From contig JALHUG010000227.1 in the NCBI GenBank assembly GCA_022866185.1, positions 1 to 21,575 on the forward strand: a DNA stretch of 21,575 nt, written 5' to 3'. How positions within the stretch are numbered: position 1 is the first letter of the stretch; each line of letters begins with the position of its first letter. Below are positions 13,481-21,239 of this stretch, in pieces. The notes below the pieces were generated by a model. It ran no database searches. It saw only the letters and a list, made by a program, of their open reading frames with translations, and was not told where the DNA came from. The DNA comes from Dehalococcoidia bacterium. GTDB taxonomy: Bacteria > Chloroflexota > Dehalococcoidia > SM23-28-2. Both the position numbers and the translations under genes were made by a program.

Positions 13481-14666
13481 ACTGCCTCGATACCTCCGCC
13501 GGGAAGTTGCCATCGGTCACCTGCACGTTCAGGCGGTCGCGGCCCTTGACCTGGCTCACGCTGCGCACTACTTGTCCATCGGCCCGCCGCTGCACGAGGG
13601 CATAGCCGCGGGCGAGCGTGCCCCTGGGATCGAGGGAGCGAAGCTGGAGAGCATAGGCTCTCAGCCGCTCGCGACGGCCATTCAGGGTTTGGGACACCGC
13701 TGAGTGAGCGCTGCGCAGGAGGACGGCCAGTCGTTGCCTTTCCTGTCCCACGTCGGGTACGCTGCGCCGCAGGCGGAGCGAGAGCTGCTCCACCCCCGCT
13801 AGCTGACGAGCCACCTGGCCGGCCATCCAGGCCGCCATGGTGACCATAGAGCCCGTGATCTGGCGTGAGACCTCCCTTCGGTCGGGCACCACCAGCTCGG
13901 CTGCCGCCGAAGGGGTGGGAGCACGCAGGTCGGCCACGTAGTCGGCGATGGTGTAGTCGGTCTCGTGGCCCACCGCCGATACTATGGGTATGCGGCTGGC
14001 ATAGATGGCCCGCGCCACCATCTCCTCATTGAAGGGCCAGAGCTCCTCTGTCGAACCGCCGCCGCGGGCGATGATGATCACGTCGATATCTGATTCACCG
14101 TTCAGCCTGGACAGCGCCTCCACGATGGCCGGCGCCGCCTCGTCTCCCTGCACGGGGGTGGGAGCCAGGACGATCTCCGTCAAGGGCCAGCGGCGCCCGA
14201 TGATGTTGCAGATGTCGTGGAAGACGGCGCCAGCGGGCGAGGTGACGACGCCGATGCGCCGCGGGAAGGCGGGCAGCGGCCGCTTGCGGGAGGGCTCGAA
14301 CAGCCCCTCCTCCTCGAGCTGAGCCTTCAGGCGCTCGAGCTGAGCCTGCCAGATGCCCACACCCGCTGGCTGGACGAAATCGACGATCAGTTGCAGTTCG
14401 CCCCGCCGCTCGAAGAAGGAGATGCGGCCGTGAGCCGTCACCTGCGTGCCGTCCTCAATGGGCGTGCCGGCGTGCTGGCGGCGAAACATCACGCAGCGAA
14501 GCTGGGACGACTCGTCCTTGAGGGTGAAATAGGTATGGCCGGCCGCCGAGCGAGCGAGGTTGGATACCTCCCCCTCCACCCAGATGTCGGCCAGATGAAC
14601 ATCCGTCTCCAAGAGCTCACGGACATAGGTGGCGACCTGGCCGACGGAGTAGATCTCCTCCATCAT
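13470..14666 (-). CDS. xseA: Exodeoxyribonuclease VII large subunit
   Basis: This 398-residue catalytic subunit of exonuclease VII degrades single-stranded DNA to short acid-soluble oligonucleotides. An N-terminal OB-fold DNA-binding domain (about 1-100; YSVGQVATYVRELLE, VEGEVSNL, HTYFTLKDE) is followed by the catalytic domain with RIGVVTSPAGAVFHDI, IIIARGGGSTEELWPFN (RGGGS at 201-205) and VGHETDYTIADYVADLRAPT. An extended helical segment then leads to the C-terminal LARGYALVQR. The start overlaps the efp stop by 4 bases (ATGATGA; the second ATG is an alternative). xseA-xseB overlap matches the common pairing needed for stoichiometric subunits. Confidence 0.96.
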   Translation of the reverse strand: MMEEIYSVGQVATYVRELLETDVHLADIWVEGEVSNLARSAAGHTYFTLKDESSQLRCVMFRRQHAGTPIEDGTQVTAHGRISFFERRGELQLIVDFVQPAGVGIWQAQLERLKAQLEEEGLFEPSRKRPLPAFPRRIGVVTSPAGAVFHDICNIIGRRWPLTEIVLAPTPVQGDEAAPAIVEALSRLNGESDIDVIIIARGGGSTEELWPFNEEMVARAIYASRIPIVSAVGHETDYTIADYVADLRAPTPSAAAELVVPDRREVSRQITGSMVTMAAWMAGQVARQLAGVEQLSLRLRRSVPDVGQERQRLAVLLRSAHSAVSQTLNGRRERLRAYALQLRSLDPRGTLARGYALVQRRADGQVVRSVSQVKGRDRLNVQVTDGNFPAEVSRQYGF

Positions 14667-15229
14667 CGACCGCCGGCCCTCTCCAGATACGCGCCGGTGC
14701 GGGTGTCCACCTTTATCACATCGTCGGTGTTGATGAACAGTGGCACCTGCACGATCAGGCCCGTCTCCAGGCGGGCGGGCTTGGTGCCGCCCTGGGCGGT
14801 GTCGCCGCGAACCCAGCTATCCGTCTGGGCGACCTTCAGCTCGACCGCTGCCGACAACTCGACACCGATGGCCTGGTCATCGTGGGTGAGGATCTGGCAG
14901 GTAGCGTTCTCGCTGAGATACTGAAGGGCATCGCCTAGCTGCTCTGTGTTGAGGGCGATCTGGTCATAGGTCTCGGTGTTCATGAAGTGGTGGAGGTCGC
15001 CGTCGGCGTAGAGGTACTGGGCTGGCTGGCGCTCCACCCGTGCCCGCGAAAACTTGGTGCCCGCCTGAACCGACCGCTCGATGATGTGACCGGCGCGGAT
15101 GTCCTTCAGCTTCAAGCGCACCTGGGCGGAGCCTCGCCCCAGCTTGATGTGCTGAAAGTCCAGCACCTGATAGAGCACGCCGTCTATCTCGACGGTTACC
15201 CCTTTGCGCAGATCGCCGCTGTCGATCAT
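14663..15229 (-). CDS. efp: Translation elongation factor P
   Basis: The 188-residue product relieves ribosome stalling at polyproline. Three beta-barrel domains are visible: the KOW-like N-domain (1-65; DLRKGVTVEIDGVLYQVLDF), the central OB domain (YLYADGDLHHFMNTETYDQI) and the C-terminal OB domain ending in VKVDTRTGAYLERA-like sequence (here VIKVDTRTGAYLERA). The tip loop that reaches the peptidyl-transferase centre is KLGRGSA, with Arg32 at the position that is Lys34 in E. coli and a rhamnosylated Arg in EarP-type bacteria. AAGG lies a few bases upstream of the ATG. It is the first gene of the efp-xseA-xseB-PHP run. Confidence 0.96.
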   Translation of the reverse strand: MIDSGDLRKGVTVEIDGVLYQVLDFQHIKLGRGSAQVRLKLKDIRAGHIIERSVQAGTKFSRARVERQPAQYLYADGDLHHFMNTETYDQIALNTEQLGDALQYLSENATCQILTHDDQAIGVELSAAVELKVAQTDSWVRGDTAQGGTKPARLETGLIVQVPLFINTDDVIKVDTRTGAYLERAGGR

Positions 15230-15285
15230 CGTTGCCTTACCCCACTTCTATTTGAGCCCGCCGGCAGGCAGGCGGACGCACCACC

Positions 15286-16233
15286 TCATACGAGTTCGCT
15301 TCCCAGAATACCGAGGGCCATCAACCCCCCGAAGACGACGATGAGATTGGCCGTCTGCTGGGGCAGGAAGGCCAGCGCTCGCCGCAGATCCTCGTCGCCG
15401 ACGTTCAACTGGCGGATCATCCTCAGGGGCAGCACGATTGTGGGGAGGGCAAGCAACACCCAGGGAGTAACGGTCGCCCCGAAGGCGATCACGAAGGCGT
15501 AAGGAGTCAGCACCAGGAGATAGTAGGCGAGCCTCGAGCCGCGCCCGCCCAGTGCCTGGGCCAAGGTGCTGGCGCCGGCCCTGCGGTCGGCCTCGGCATC
15601 GCGATAGTTGTTGGCATGGACGATGGCAACGATGAGCAGGCCCAGGGGCAGGGAAAAGAGTAGGGGCAAGAGGTTCAGCTTCTCCGTCTGCACGAAGTAG
15701 GTCCCCAGCACCAGCAATGGGCCGAAGGAGATGAATATGCCCACATCCCCCAGGGCTCGATACTTGTACCCCAGGGGGCTGGCCGTGTAGAAGAGGCCTA
15801 GGAACAGACCGGCGGCGCCCAGCGCCAGGAGCTCCCAGCCGCTCTGGAAGGCCAGATAGCCGCCGATGCCAGAGCCAGCCAGGAAGAAGAACCCGGTCAG
15901 CAGGAGGACATCTCTGGGCCGCAGCATGTTGTCCACCAGCGTCCTGTCATCGGCGTGGGCAACGGTATCGGCGCCCCGTTGGAAGTCGAAGTAGGTGTTG
16001 GTGAGGTTAGCACCGATGTGGAAGAAGAGGCCCCCCACAAGGGTGAGCAAGAAGAGAGGCCAGTCCCAGAAGTCGGCCCGATAGGCCAGGGCGCCACCCA
16101 CCAGCATCGGTACGATGGACGCCGGGAAGGACCAGGGGCGCGTGGCCAGGAACCAGGCCATAGGCCCGCGAGGCACTGCCCCGCGCTCCGGGGGGCTGCT
16201 GGCGGATTCACGACCGTCAACGGAATCTGTCAT
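15286..16233 (-). CDS. menA: 1,4-dihydroxy-2-naphthoate polyprenyltransferase (UbiA family)
   Basis: This 315-residue membrane protein, with eight or nine predicted hydrophobic helices, joins DHNA to a polyprenyl diphosphate to give demethylmenaquinone. The first Asp-rich motif is NTYFDFQRGAD (Asn79, Asp83, Asp89) and the second is NNYRDAEADRRAG (Asp212, Asp216). The opening FLATRPWSFPASIVPMLVG and YTASPLGYKYRALGD are typical of MenA rather than UbiA. A hydrophilic extension of 24 residues precedes Met25. The ATG used has AGGAGG at 16244-16249 with 10-nt spacing, so the longer form is kept. It sits between the aminopeptidase gene and efp, next to a hairpin element. A heme-O synthase or another prenyltransferase is less likely. 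Confidence 0.88.
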   Translation of the reverse strand: MTDSVDGRESASSPPERGAVPRGPMAWFLATRPWSFPASIVPMLVGGALAYRADFWDWPLFLLTLVGGLFFHIGANLTNTYFDFQRGADTVAHADDRTLVDNMLRPRDVLLLTGFFFLAGSGIGGYLAFQSGWELLALGAAGLFLGLFYTASPLGYKYRALGDVGIFISFGPLLVLGTYFVQTEKLNLLPLLFSLPLGLLIVAIVHANNYRDAEADRRAGASTLAQALGGRGSRLAYYLLVLTPYAFVIAFGATVTPWVLLALPTIVLPLRMIRQLNVGDEDLRRALAFLPQQTANLIVVFGGLMALGILGSELV

Positions 16234-16310
16234 CGCACCAAATCCTCCTGCCGAAGGGTCATACTAGGAACGCAAAATGGCCGGTTCGCCGTTGGTGGCT
16301 TGATTCTCGA

Positions 16311-16402
16311 CCCCCGCCTCAAGGCGGGGGCATCGGATTCATTTCCCCATGCCCCAGCCTTCAGGCTGGGGTTGTGGGTGAAGCCGGGAGCCCGGAACCC
16401 AC
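16311..16402 (-). repeat. Tandem triple-hairpin element, mobile-element-end-like
   Basis: Three inverted repeats lie in a row in the 205-bp gap before menA. The first is CCCCCGCC-TCAA-GGCGGGGG (16311-16330), the second CCCCAGCC-TTCA-GGCTGGGG (16352-16371). The third is a two-part stem, GTGGGT (16374-16379) with ACCCAC (16397-16402), enclosing CCGGG-AG-CCCGG. No U-tract follows, no ORF of note is present, and no target duplication was found. The arrangement recalls the structured right ends of IS200/IS605-type elements, where tnpB-associated guide RNA is made, and also REP-like repeats. The identity is inference; the hairpins are seen directly. Confidence 0.55.
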
Positions 16403-16438
16403 CACTCATGAACCAGCTACCGACTCGAAACATCGGTC

Positions 16439-17578
16439 TCAGCTCCCACTCCTCTGCACGCCAGCGGCAACGCCCAGTTTGGGCGCCTTGGTCAGCGCCC
16501 GCGCACGGCCATCCTCCAGCACTACCATATCCTCGATGCGGACGCCACCCCAGCCGCTGACGTAGATGCCCGGCTCGATGGTGAATACCATGCCATCGGC
16601 CAGCACATCCTTGGAGGCGCGAGCCAGGCGGGGCGTCTCGTGAACCTGCAGGCCGACGCCGTGGCCGAGGCCGTGGCCGAAGTTCTCGCCGTAGCCTGTC
16701 TCGGCGATCACGTTGTGGGCCAGCAGGTGGGCCTGCTCGCCGGTCATGTCCCTGCCGATAAGCGCCTCCGCCGTCAGTTGGGCTGTCAAAACTATATCGT
16801 AGATCTTGTCGAATTGCTCGTCCGGCTGGCCGAGGAAGAGCGTGCGGCTGAGGTCGGAGCAGTAGCCGCCCAGACGCACGCCCATGTCGATGATAATCGG
16901 CTCGCCCTTCCGTATCTTCTCGTCACGAGGACGGGCGTGCGGCATCGCCGCCCAGGGCCCGGCGGCCACGAGGATCTCGAAGGAAACGCCCTCGCCGCCG
17001 TGCTCGCGCATGTACTTCTCGATCTCCCAGGCCGCCTGTGCCTCCGTCCAGCCGGGCTCGATGCGCTGAGCGATGGCCACGAAGGCCTCGTCGCCCAAGT
17101 CGACGGCCCGCTGGATGGCCGCCAGCTCGTCCGCATCCTTGATCGCCCGTAGTTGCTCCACCAGAGGCGGCACCGCCAGCAGTTTCGGCCGCTGGGTGGC
17201 GGGCATGTCCTTGACAGCCTTCGCGATCGCCTGATAGGTGGCGAAGGTGATATCGCCTGCCTGGAAGCCCAGCCTCTTGCCCGCCAACTGTGCCTCGCCC
17301 ATCAGCGAGGCGAACCAGTCGGGCAGGGGGCTGCTGGTCGGGAAGAGGGTGAAGCCCGGAGCCTCGCGCTGGGCCTGCTCGTGGTAGCGGAAGTCGACAG
17401 CGATGAAGGCCGCCTCCTGGGTGATGAGCAGATAGCCTACAGAGCCGGTGAAGCCGGAGAGATAGCGGCGATTGGCACCGACGTTTCCGAAGGTGTCCTC
17501 CACGGGGCTGCTGACCAGAAGGCCGTCCAGCTCCACCTCCGCCATCTTCTGCCTAAGCCTGTCCAGTCGGCTACTCAC
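16439..17578 (-). CDS. M24B-family Xaa-Pro aminopeptidase
   Basis: The 379-residue protein has a creatinase-like N-terminal domain (about 1-140; RRYLSGFTGSVGYLLI) and a pita-bread metallopeptidase domain with all five metal ligands: Asp231 (IIDMGVRL), Asp242 (YCSDLSRT), His306 (GHGLGHGVGL), Glu335 (TIEPGIYV) and Glu349 (VRIEDMVV). It should remove N-terminal residues preceding proline in the cytosol, using two Mn or Co ions. The start is GTG, overlapping aroQ by 8 bases, with GAGGAGG just upstream. Its position after aroQ resembles yqhS-yqhT-efp of Bacillus, but here menA and the hairpin element separate it from efp. Confidence 0.9.
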   Translation of the reverse strand: MSSRLDRLRQKMAEVELDGLLVSSPVEDTFGNVGANRRYLSGFTGSVGYLLITQEAAFIAVDFRYHEQAQREAPGFTLFPTSSPLPDWFASLMGEAQLAGKRLGFQAGDITFATYQAIAKAVKDMPATQRPKLLAVPPLVEQLRAIKDADELAAIQRAVDLGDEAFVAIAQRIEPGWTEAQAAWEIEKYMREHGGEGVSFEILVAAGPWAAMPHARPRDEKIRKGEPIIIDMGVRLGGYCSDLSRTLFLGQPDEQFDKIYDIVLTAQLTAEALIGRDMTGEQAHLLAHNVIAETGYGENFGHGLGHGVGLQVHETPRLARASKDVLADGMVFTIEPGIYVSGWGGVRIEDMVVLEDGRARALTKAPKLGVAAGVQRSGS

Positions 17579-18017
17579 GGCCCTCCTCTCTCACCAGAGC
17601 CGCCAGCGCGTCCAGGGCACGCAGGTAGCCCTCCCACCCCTGGCCGGATATCTGCCCCGCAGCAATGTCGACCATCACCGAGTGGCGGCGGAAGGGTTCG
17701 CGGGCATTGATGTCGGACAGATGCACTTCGATGAAGGGCAAGCCGCAGCCCTCCAGGGCATCCCGCAGGGACAGTCCGTAGTGGGTGAGGGCGCCGGGAT
17801 TGATTATGATGCCTTGCGCCTCCGCAGCCTCCGCCTGGATGAAGTCGATAATGGCCCCCTCGTGGTTGGACTGGAAGCACCGGATCTCCACCCCGCGCTC
17901 GGCTGCCCGCTGGACGACCCTCGCCTCGATCTCCTTCAGGGTGAGGGTGCCGTAGATGTGGGGCTGGCGCTTGCCCAGGGTGTTCAGGTTAGGCCCATTG
18001 ACAAGAAGGAATCTCAT
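17571..18017 (-). CDS. aroQ: 3-dehydroquinate dehydratase, type II
   Basis: The 148-residue enzyme dehydrates 3-dehydroquinate to 3-dehydroshikimate in the shikimate pathway and forms dodecamers. Family motifs are intact: LLVNGPNLNTLGKRQPHIYG (flexible-loop Arg17, catalytic Tyr22), QSNHEGAIIDFI, IINPGALTHYGLSLRDAL (Asn73) and the catalytic His99 in EVHLSDINAREPFRRHS. The start is ATG 18015-18017, which overlaps the xerC stop (ATGA) and matches the family N-terminus; an upstream in-frame ATG inside xerC would add eleven unrelated residues. Confidence 0.96.
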   Translation of the reverse strand: MRFLLVNGPNLNTLGKRQPHIYGTLTLKEIEARVVQRAAERGVEIRCFQSNHEGAIIDFIQAEAAEAQGIIINPGALTHYGLSLRDALEGCGLPFIEVHLSDINAREPFRRHSVMVDIAAGQISGQGWEGYLRALDALAALVREEGRE

Positions 18018-18931
18018 CCTTCCTCGCTCCGCCTTTGCCGCGACCTCCACACATTGTAGAAGGCAGCATTGTACACGCGCCGCTTCTCGGCCTCGCTGAC
18101 GTGGGTGTAGATCTGGGTACTGGCCACGCTGGTGTGGCCCAGAAGCTCCTGCACCACCCGCAGGTCGGCCCCACCGTCCAGCATATGGGTGGCGAAGGTG
18201 TGACGCAACAGGTGGGGGAACACTCGCTCGTCGAGGCCGGCCTTGAGGGCGCAGCGGCGCAGCATCATCTGCACCGCGCGCGCCGAGAGCCGCCCGCCTT
18301 CCTTGTTGAGGAAAAGGGCCCGTTCGTGGGGACGACGAACCAGGGCGGGCCGCCCCTCGCGCATATAGCGTCGCAGTGCGGCCGCCGCCGCCCTCCCCAT
18401 GAGGGCGATGCGTTCCTTGTTGCCCTTGCCCACTACCCGCACTTCCTGCTCGCTGACATCTAGGTCGCTGGTGTCTAGGGCCACCAGCTCGCTCAGGCGA
18501 ACGCCGCTGGCGTACAGAAGCTCCAGGATAGCCCGGTCGCGCAGGGCCTTGGGGCTATCGCCCTCCACTGCGCCCAGAATGGCCAGAACCTGACTGACCG
18601 AAAGGAAGCTGGGCAGGCGCCGCCCCTTCTTGGGGCTGTGCATGCCTGCCAGCGGGTCTTGCTCGATGTGGCCCTGGCGAACCAGGAAGCGATAGAAGGA
18701 GCGGATGCTGCTCACCTTGCGGACGATGCTGCCCAAAGCCATCTTCTGCTCTCTCAGCTTGGCCAAGTAGCCGCGCAGAAGATAGCGATCGACGTCGCGG
18801 ATGTCCCGATCGGCATCCTCGGCATAGCAGAAGAATGAACGGAGGTCGTTCTCATAGTTGCGCAGGGTATAGGGCGAAAGGTTGCGCTCAGCCCGAAGAA
18901 AGCGCAGGTAGGCCGGAAGCAGCTTCTCCAT
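18014..18931 (-). CDS. xerC: XerC/XerD-type tyrosine recombinase
   Basis: The 305-residue recombinase resolves chromosome dimers at dif sites. The N-terminal SAM-like DNA-binding domain (1-95; LRFLRAERNLSPYTLRNYENDL) precedes the catalytic domain with the full active set Arg145 (ASGVRLSEL), Lys172 (GKGNKERI), His240 and Arg243 (HLLRHTFATHML), His266 (LLGHTSVAST) and nucleophile Tyr275 (QIYTHV). The length is typical of XerC/XerD, and the position just after topA follows the dprA-topA-xerC order of many bacteria, so a housekeeping recombinase rather than a phage integrase is favoured. Whether it acts alone like XerH/XerS or with a partner cannot be told here. AAGG lies 6 nt before the ATG. Confidence 0.92.
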   Translation of the reverse strand: MEKLLPAYLRFLRAERNLSPYTLRNYENDLRSFFCYAEDADRDIRDVDRYLLRGYLAKLREQKMALGSIVRKVSSIRSFYRFLVRQGHIEQDPLAGMHSPKKGRRLPSFLSVSQVLAILGAVEGDSPKALRDRAILELLYASGVRLSELVALDTSDLDVSEQEVRVVGKGNKERIALMGRAAAAALRRYMREGRPALVRRPHERALFLNKEGGRLSARAVQMMLRRCALKAGLDERVFPHLLRHTFATHMLDGGADLRVVQELLGHTSVASTQIYTHVSEAEKRRVYNAAFYNVWRSRQRRSEEG

Positions 18932-18947
18932 GTCGGCCTTGCCTAGA

Positions 18948-21239
18948 CTAGCGGTGGCCTACCGGCAGGCCCGTTGCCTCGGGCGCCTCCTGCGGCGATT
19001 GGCCCTGCCAGCGGCACTGGCTACAGCGGCCGCGGCCCTCGCGCGCGGCCAGCAGTAGGCCGCCACACTCAGGGCAGGGTGTGGGCAGAGGGCGGCTCCA
19101 GGTGGTGAACTGGCACGAGGGGTAGTTGGCGCAGCCGTAGAAGACACGGCCACGGCGGCTGTGCTTTTCCACAATGTCGCCGCCGCACAGAGGGCAGCGA
19201 GCGCCCGTCTTCACCAGCAAGGGTCGTGTGCCCTGGCACTGAGGATAACGGGAGCAGGATAGGAAGGCCCCATAGCGGCCCCGCTTGGCGACCATGGGGG
19301 AGCCACACTCGGGGCAGGTCTCCTCGACAGCAGGCAAAGGCTCTCCATCCCCCTCCAACGGTCGAGTGTTTCGACACTGGGGATAGCCAGAGCAGGCCAG
19401 AAAACGGCCCTTCCGACCCCAGCGAATGACCATCGGCTGGCCGCATTGATCGCATACCTCGCTCGTCTCCTGATGAACCACCGGTGCTTCGCGGGCGACG
19501 GCCAGGGCTTTCATCAGGGGAGCGTAGAAGCCCTCCACCACCGGCTGCCACGGCCTCTCGCCGCGAGCGATCTCGTCCAGTTCCTCCTCCATTTCGGCGG
19601 TGAAGTTCACGTCCACGATATCGGGGAAGTAGGTGGTCAGCAGATCGTTGACAACGAACCCCAGCTCCTGCGGCCGTAGGCGGCCGTTCTCCCTTTGCAC
19701 GTAGCCTCGTCCCTGGACAGTGGCGATAGTCGGCGCGTAGGTGCTGGGCCGGCCAATGCCATTCTCCTCCAAAGCCCTTATCAAGCTGGCCTCGGTATAG
19801 CGAGGAGGCGGCTCGCTGAAGTGCTGCTCAGGGAAGAGCCCGAGGAGCGGGAGGAGATCGCCCGCCGCCAGCTCGGGCAGAGGGTTCTTGCCCAGGTCCT
19901 CCTCCTGCTCGCCTTCCTCCCTTGCCTCGGTGTAGAGATGACGGTAGCCGGGGAAGGCCATCTGGGTATTGACGGCGCGAAGGAGGTAGGCGTCGCGGCC
20001 GGCGGAAGGCTTGGCCTCGATGTCCACCGTGGTGACGTCGTAGAGGGCGTCGGCCATCTGGCTGGACACCATTCGCTGCCAGATGAGAGTATACAGACGG
20101 TCCTGCTCGCGGTTGAGGTAGGGCCGAACCTTCTCCGGCTCGCGATAGGTGGAGGTAGGGCGGATGGCCTCATGGGCCTCCTGCGCTCTCTTCACCTTCT
20201 TCTTGTATACGCGGGGCGAGGGAGGCAGGTAAGGCTCGCCAAACTTCTCCCGAATATAGGCCCGCGTCTCCTCCCTGGCCGAATCGGCCACCTGAGTGGA
20301 GTCGGTGCGCATGTAGGTGATGAGCCCTACCTCGCCTTCGCCGCTGATGGCCAGCCCCTCGTAGAGCTGCTGGGCGATGCGCATCGTCCTCTGAGCGGTG
20401 AAGCCCAGGCGACGGGCGGCCTCCTGCTGGAGGGTGCTGGTGATGAAGGGTGGCGAAGGCCGCCGCGCCTGCTTCTTCTTCTGGACAGCGGCCACCCCGT
20501 AGGCCGCCGACTGGAGAAGGTGAACCAGGCGATCGGCCTCCTGCTGGCTGGCGATCTCCAGCTTCTTCCGCTTGCCAGCCAGCCCCGTCAGCTTGGCACG
20601 GAAGCTCTGGGGATCATCGGCCTTCGATAGCTGGGCCTCGATGGTCCAGTATTCCTTGGGCACGAAGCTCTGTATCTCCCTCTCCCGCTCCACCACCAGG
20701 CGCAGGGCTACCGATTGCACCCGCCCCGCCGAAAGGCCACGTGCCACTTTCTTCCAGAGAAGCGGGCTCAGGTTGTAGCCCACCAGGCGGTCGAGGATAC
20801 GACGGGCCTGCTGCGCCTGCACCAGTTGCATATCGATGGCGCGGGGGTGACGGAAGGCCTCCCGCACCGCCTGAGGAGTGATCTCGTGGAAGACCACTCG
20901 CTGCAGGGAGGCCTCGTCCAGGCCGGCCGCCTGCACCAGGTGCCAGGCGATGGCTTCGCCCTCGCGGTCGGGGTCGGTGGCCAAGAAGATGACCTGCGCT
21001 CCCTTGCTGGCGGCGGCTATCTCGCTCACCACCCGCCGTTTCTCCTTGGGGACGATATAGTAGGGGTCGAAGCCGTGCTTGACATCCACCCCCAGGGCTG
21101 ACTTGGGCAGGTCGCGCACGTGGCCAACGGAGGCCTTCACCTCGTACTCGCCACCGAGGATGTTGGCCACGGTACGAGCCTTGGCGGGCGATTCCACCAC
21201 CACCAGGCTCCTGCTATCTCTTTTTGCCACAGGGGTCAT
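18948..21239 (-). CDS. topA: DNA topoisomerase I
   Basis: The 763-residue type IA topoisomerase relaxes negative supercoils. The Toprim domain opens with LVVVESPAKARTVANILG and contains ATDPDREGEAIAWH. The active-site Tyr309 lies in GLITYMRTDSTQ. GRPSTYAPTIATVQGRGYV and the ENGRLRPQELGF segments follow. The C-terminal tail from residue 596 has three full four-Cys zinc ribbons (CDQCGQ...CSGYPQC; CPECGS...CSRYPQC; CPLCGG...CANYPSC) and a shorter fourth (CPECGG...CSQC). The ATG overlaps the dprA stop by 4 bases. A reverse gyrase is excluded by the absence of a helicase half. Confidence 0.97.
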   Translation of the reverse strand: MTPVAKRDSRSLVVVESPAKARTVANILGGEYEVKASVGHVRDLPKSALGVDVKHGFDPYYIVPKEKRRVVSEIAAASKGAQVIFLATDPDREGEAIAWHLVQAAGLDEASLQRVVFHEITPQAVREAFRHPRAIDMQLVQAQQARRILDRLVGYNLSPLLWKKVARGLSAGRVQSVALRLVVEREREIQSFVPKEYWTIEAQLSKADDPQSFRAKLTGLAGKRKKLEIASQQEADRLVHLLQSAAYGVAAVQKKKQARRPSPPFITSTLQQEAARRLGFTAQRTMRIAQQLYEGLAISGEGEVGLITYMRTDSTQVADSAREETRAYIREKFGEPYLPPSPRVYKKKVKRAQEAHEAIRPTSTYREPEKVRPYLNREQDRLYTLIWQRMVSSQMADALYDVTTVDIEAKPSAGRDAYLLRAVNTQMAFPGYRHLYTEAREEGEQEEDLGKNPLPELAAGDLLPLLGLFPEQHFSEPPPRYTEASLIRALEENGIGRPSTYAPTIATVQGRGYVQRENGRLRPQELGFVVNDLLTTYFPDIVDVNFTAEMEEELDEIARGERPWQPVVEGFYAPLMKALAVAREAPVVHQETSEVCDQCGQPMVIRWGRKGRFLACSGYPQCRNTRPLEGDGEPLPAVEETCPECGSPMVAKRGRYGAFLSCSRYPQCQGTRPLLVKTGARCPLCGGDIVEKHSRRGRVFYGCANYPSCQFTTWSRPLPTPCPECGGLLLAAREGRGRCSQCRWQGQSPQEAPEATGLPVGHR

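Noticed and set aside
15258..15275. Terminator hairpin between menA and efp
   Set aside because: A 5-bp GC stem with an 8-nt loop and no U-tract; not distinguishable from chance in GC-rich sequence.
16311..16402. CRISPR-like repeats
   Set aside because: The hairpins differ from each other, are not evenly spaced direct repeats and have no cas genes nearby.
18018..18050. Eleven-residue N-terminal extension of AroQ
   Set aside because: Lies inside xerC; the ATGA overlap start gives the exact family N-terminus.
19695..20630. Plus-strand open frame opposite topA
   Set aside because: Lies wholly within topA and shows no recognisable domain.
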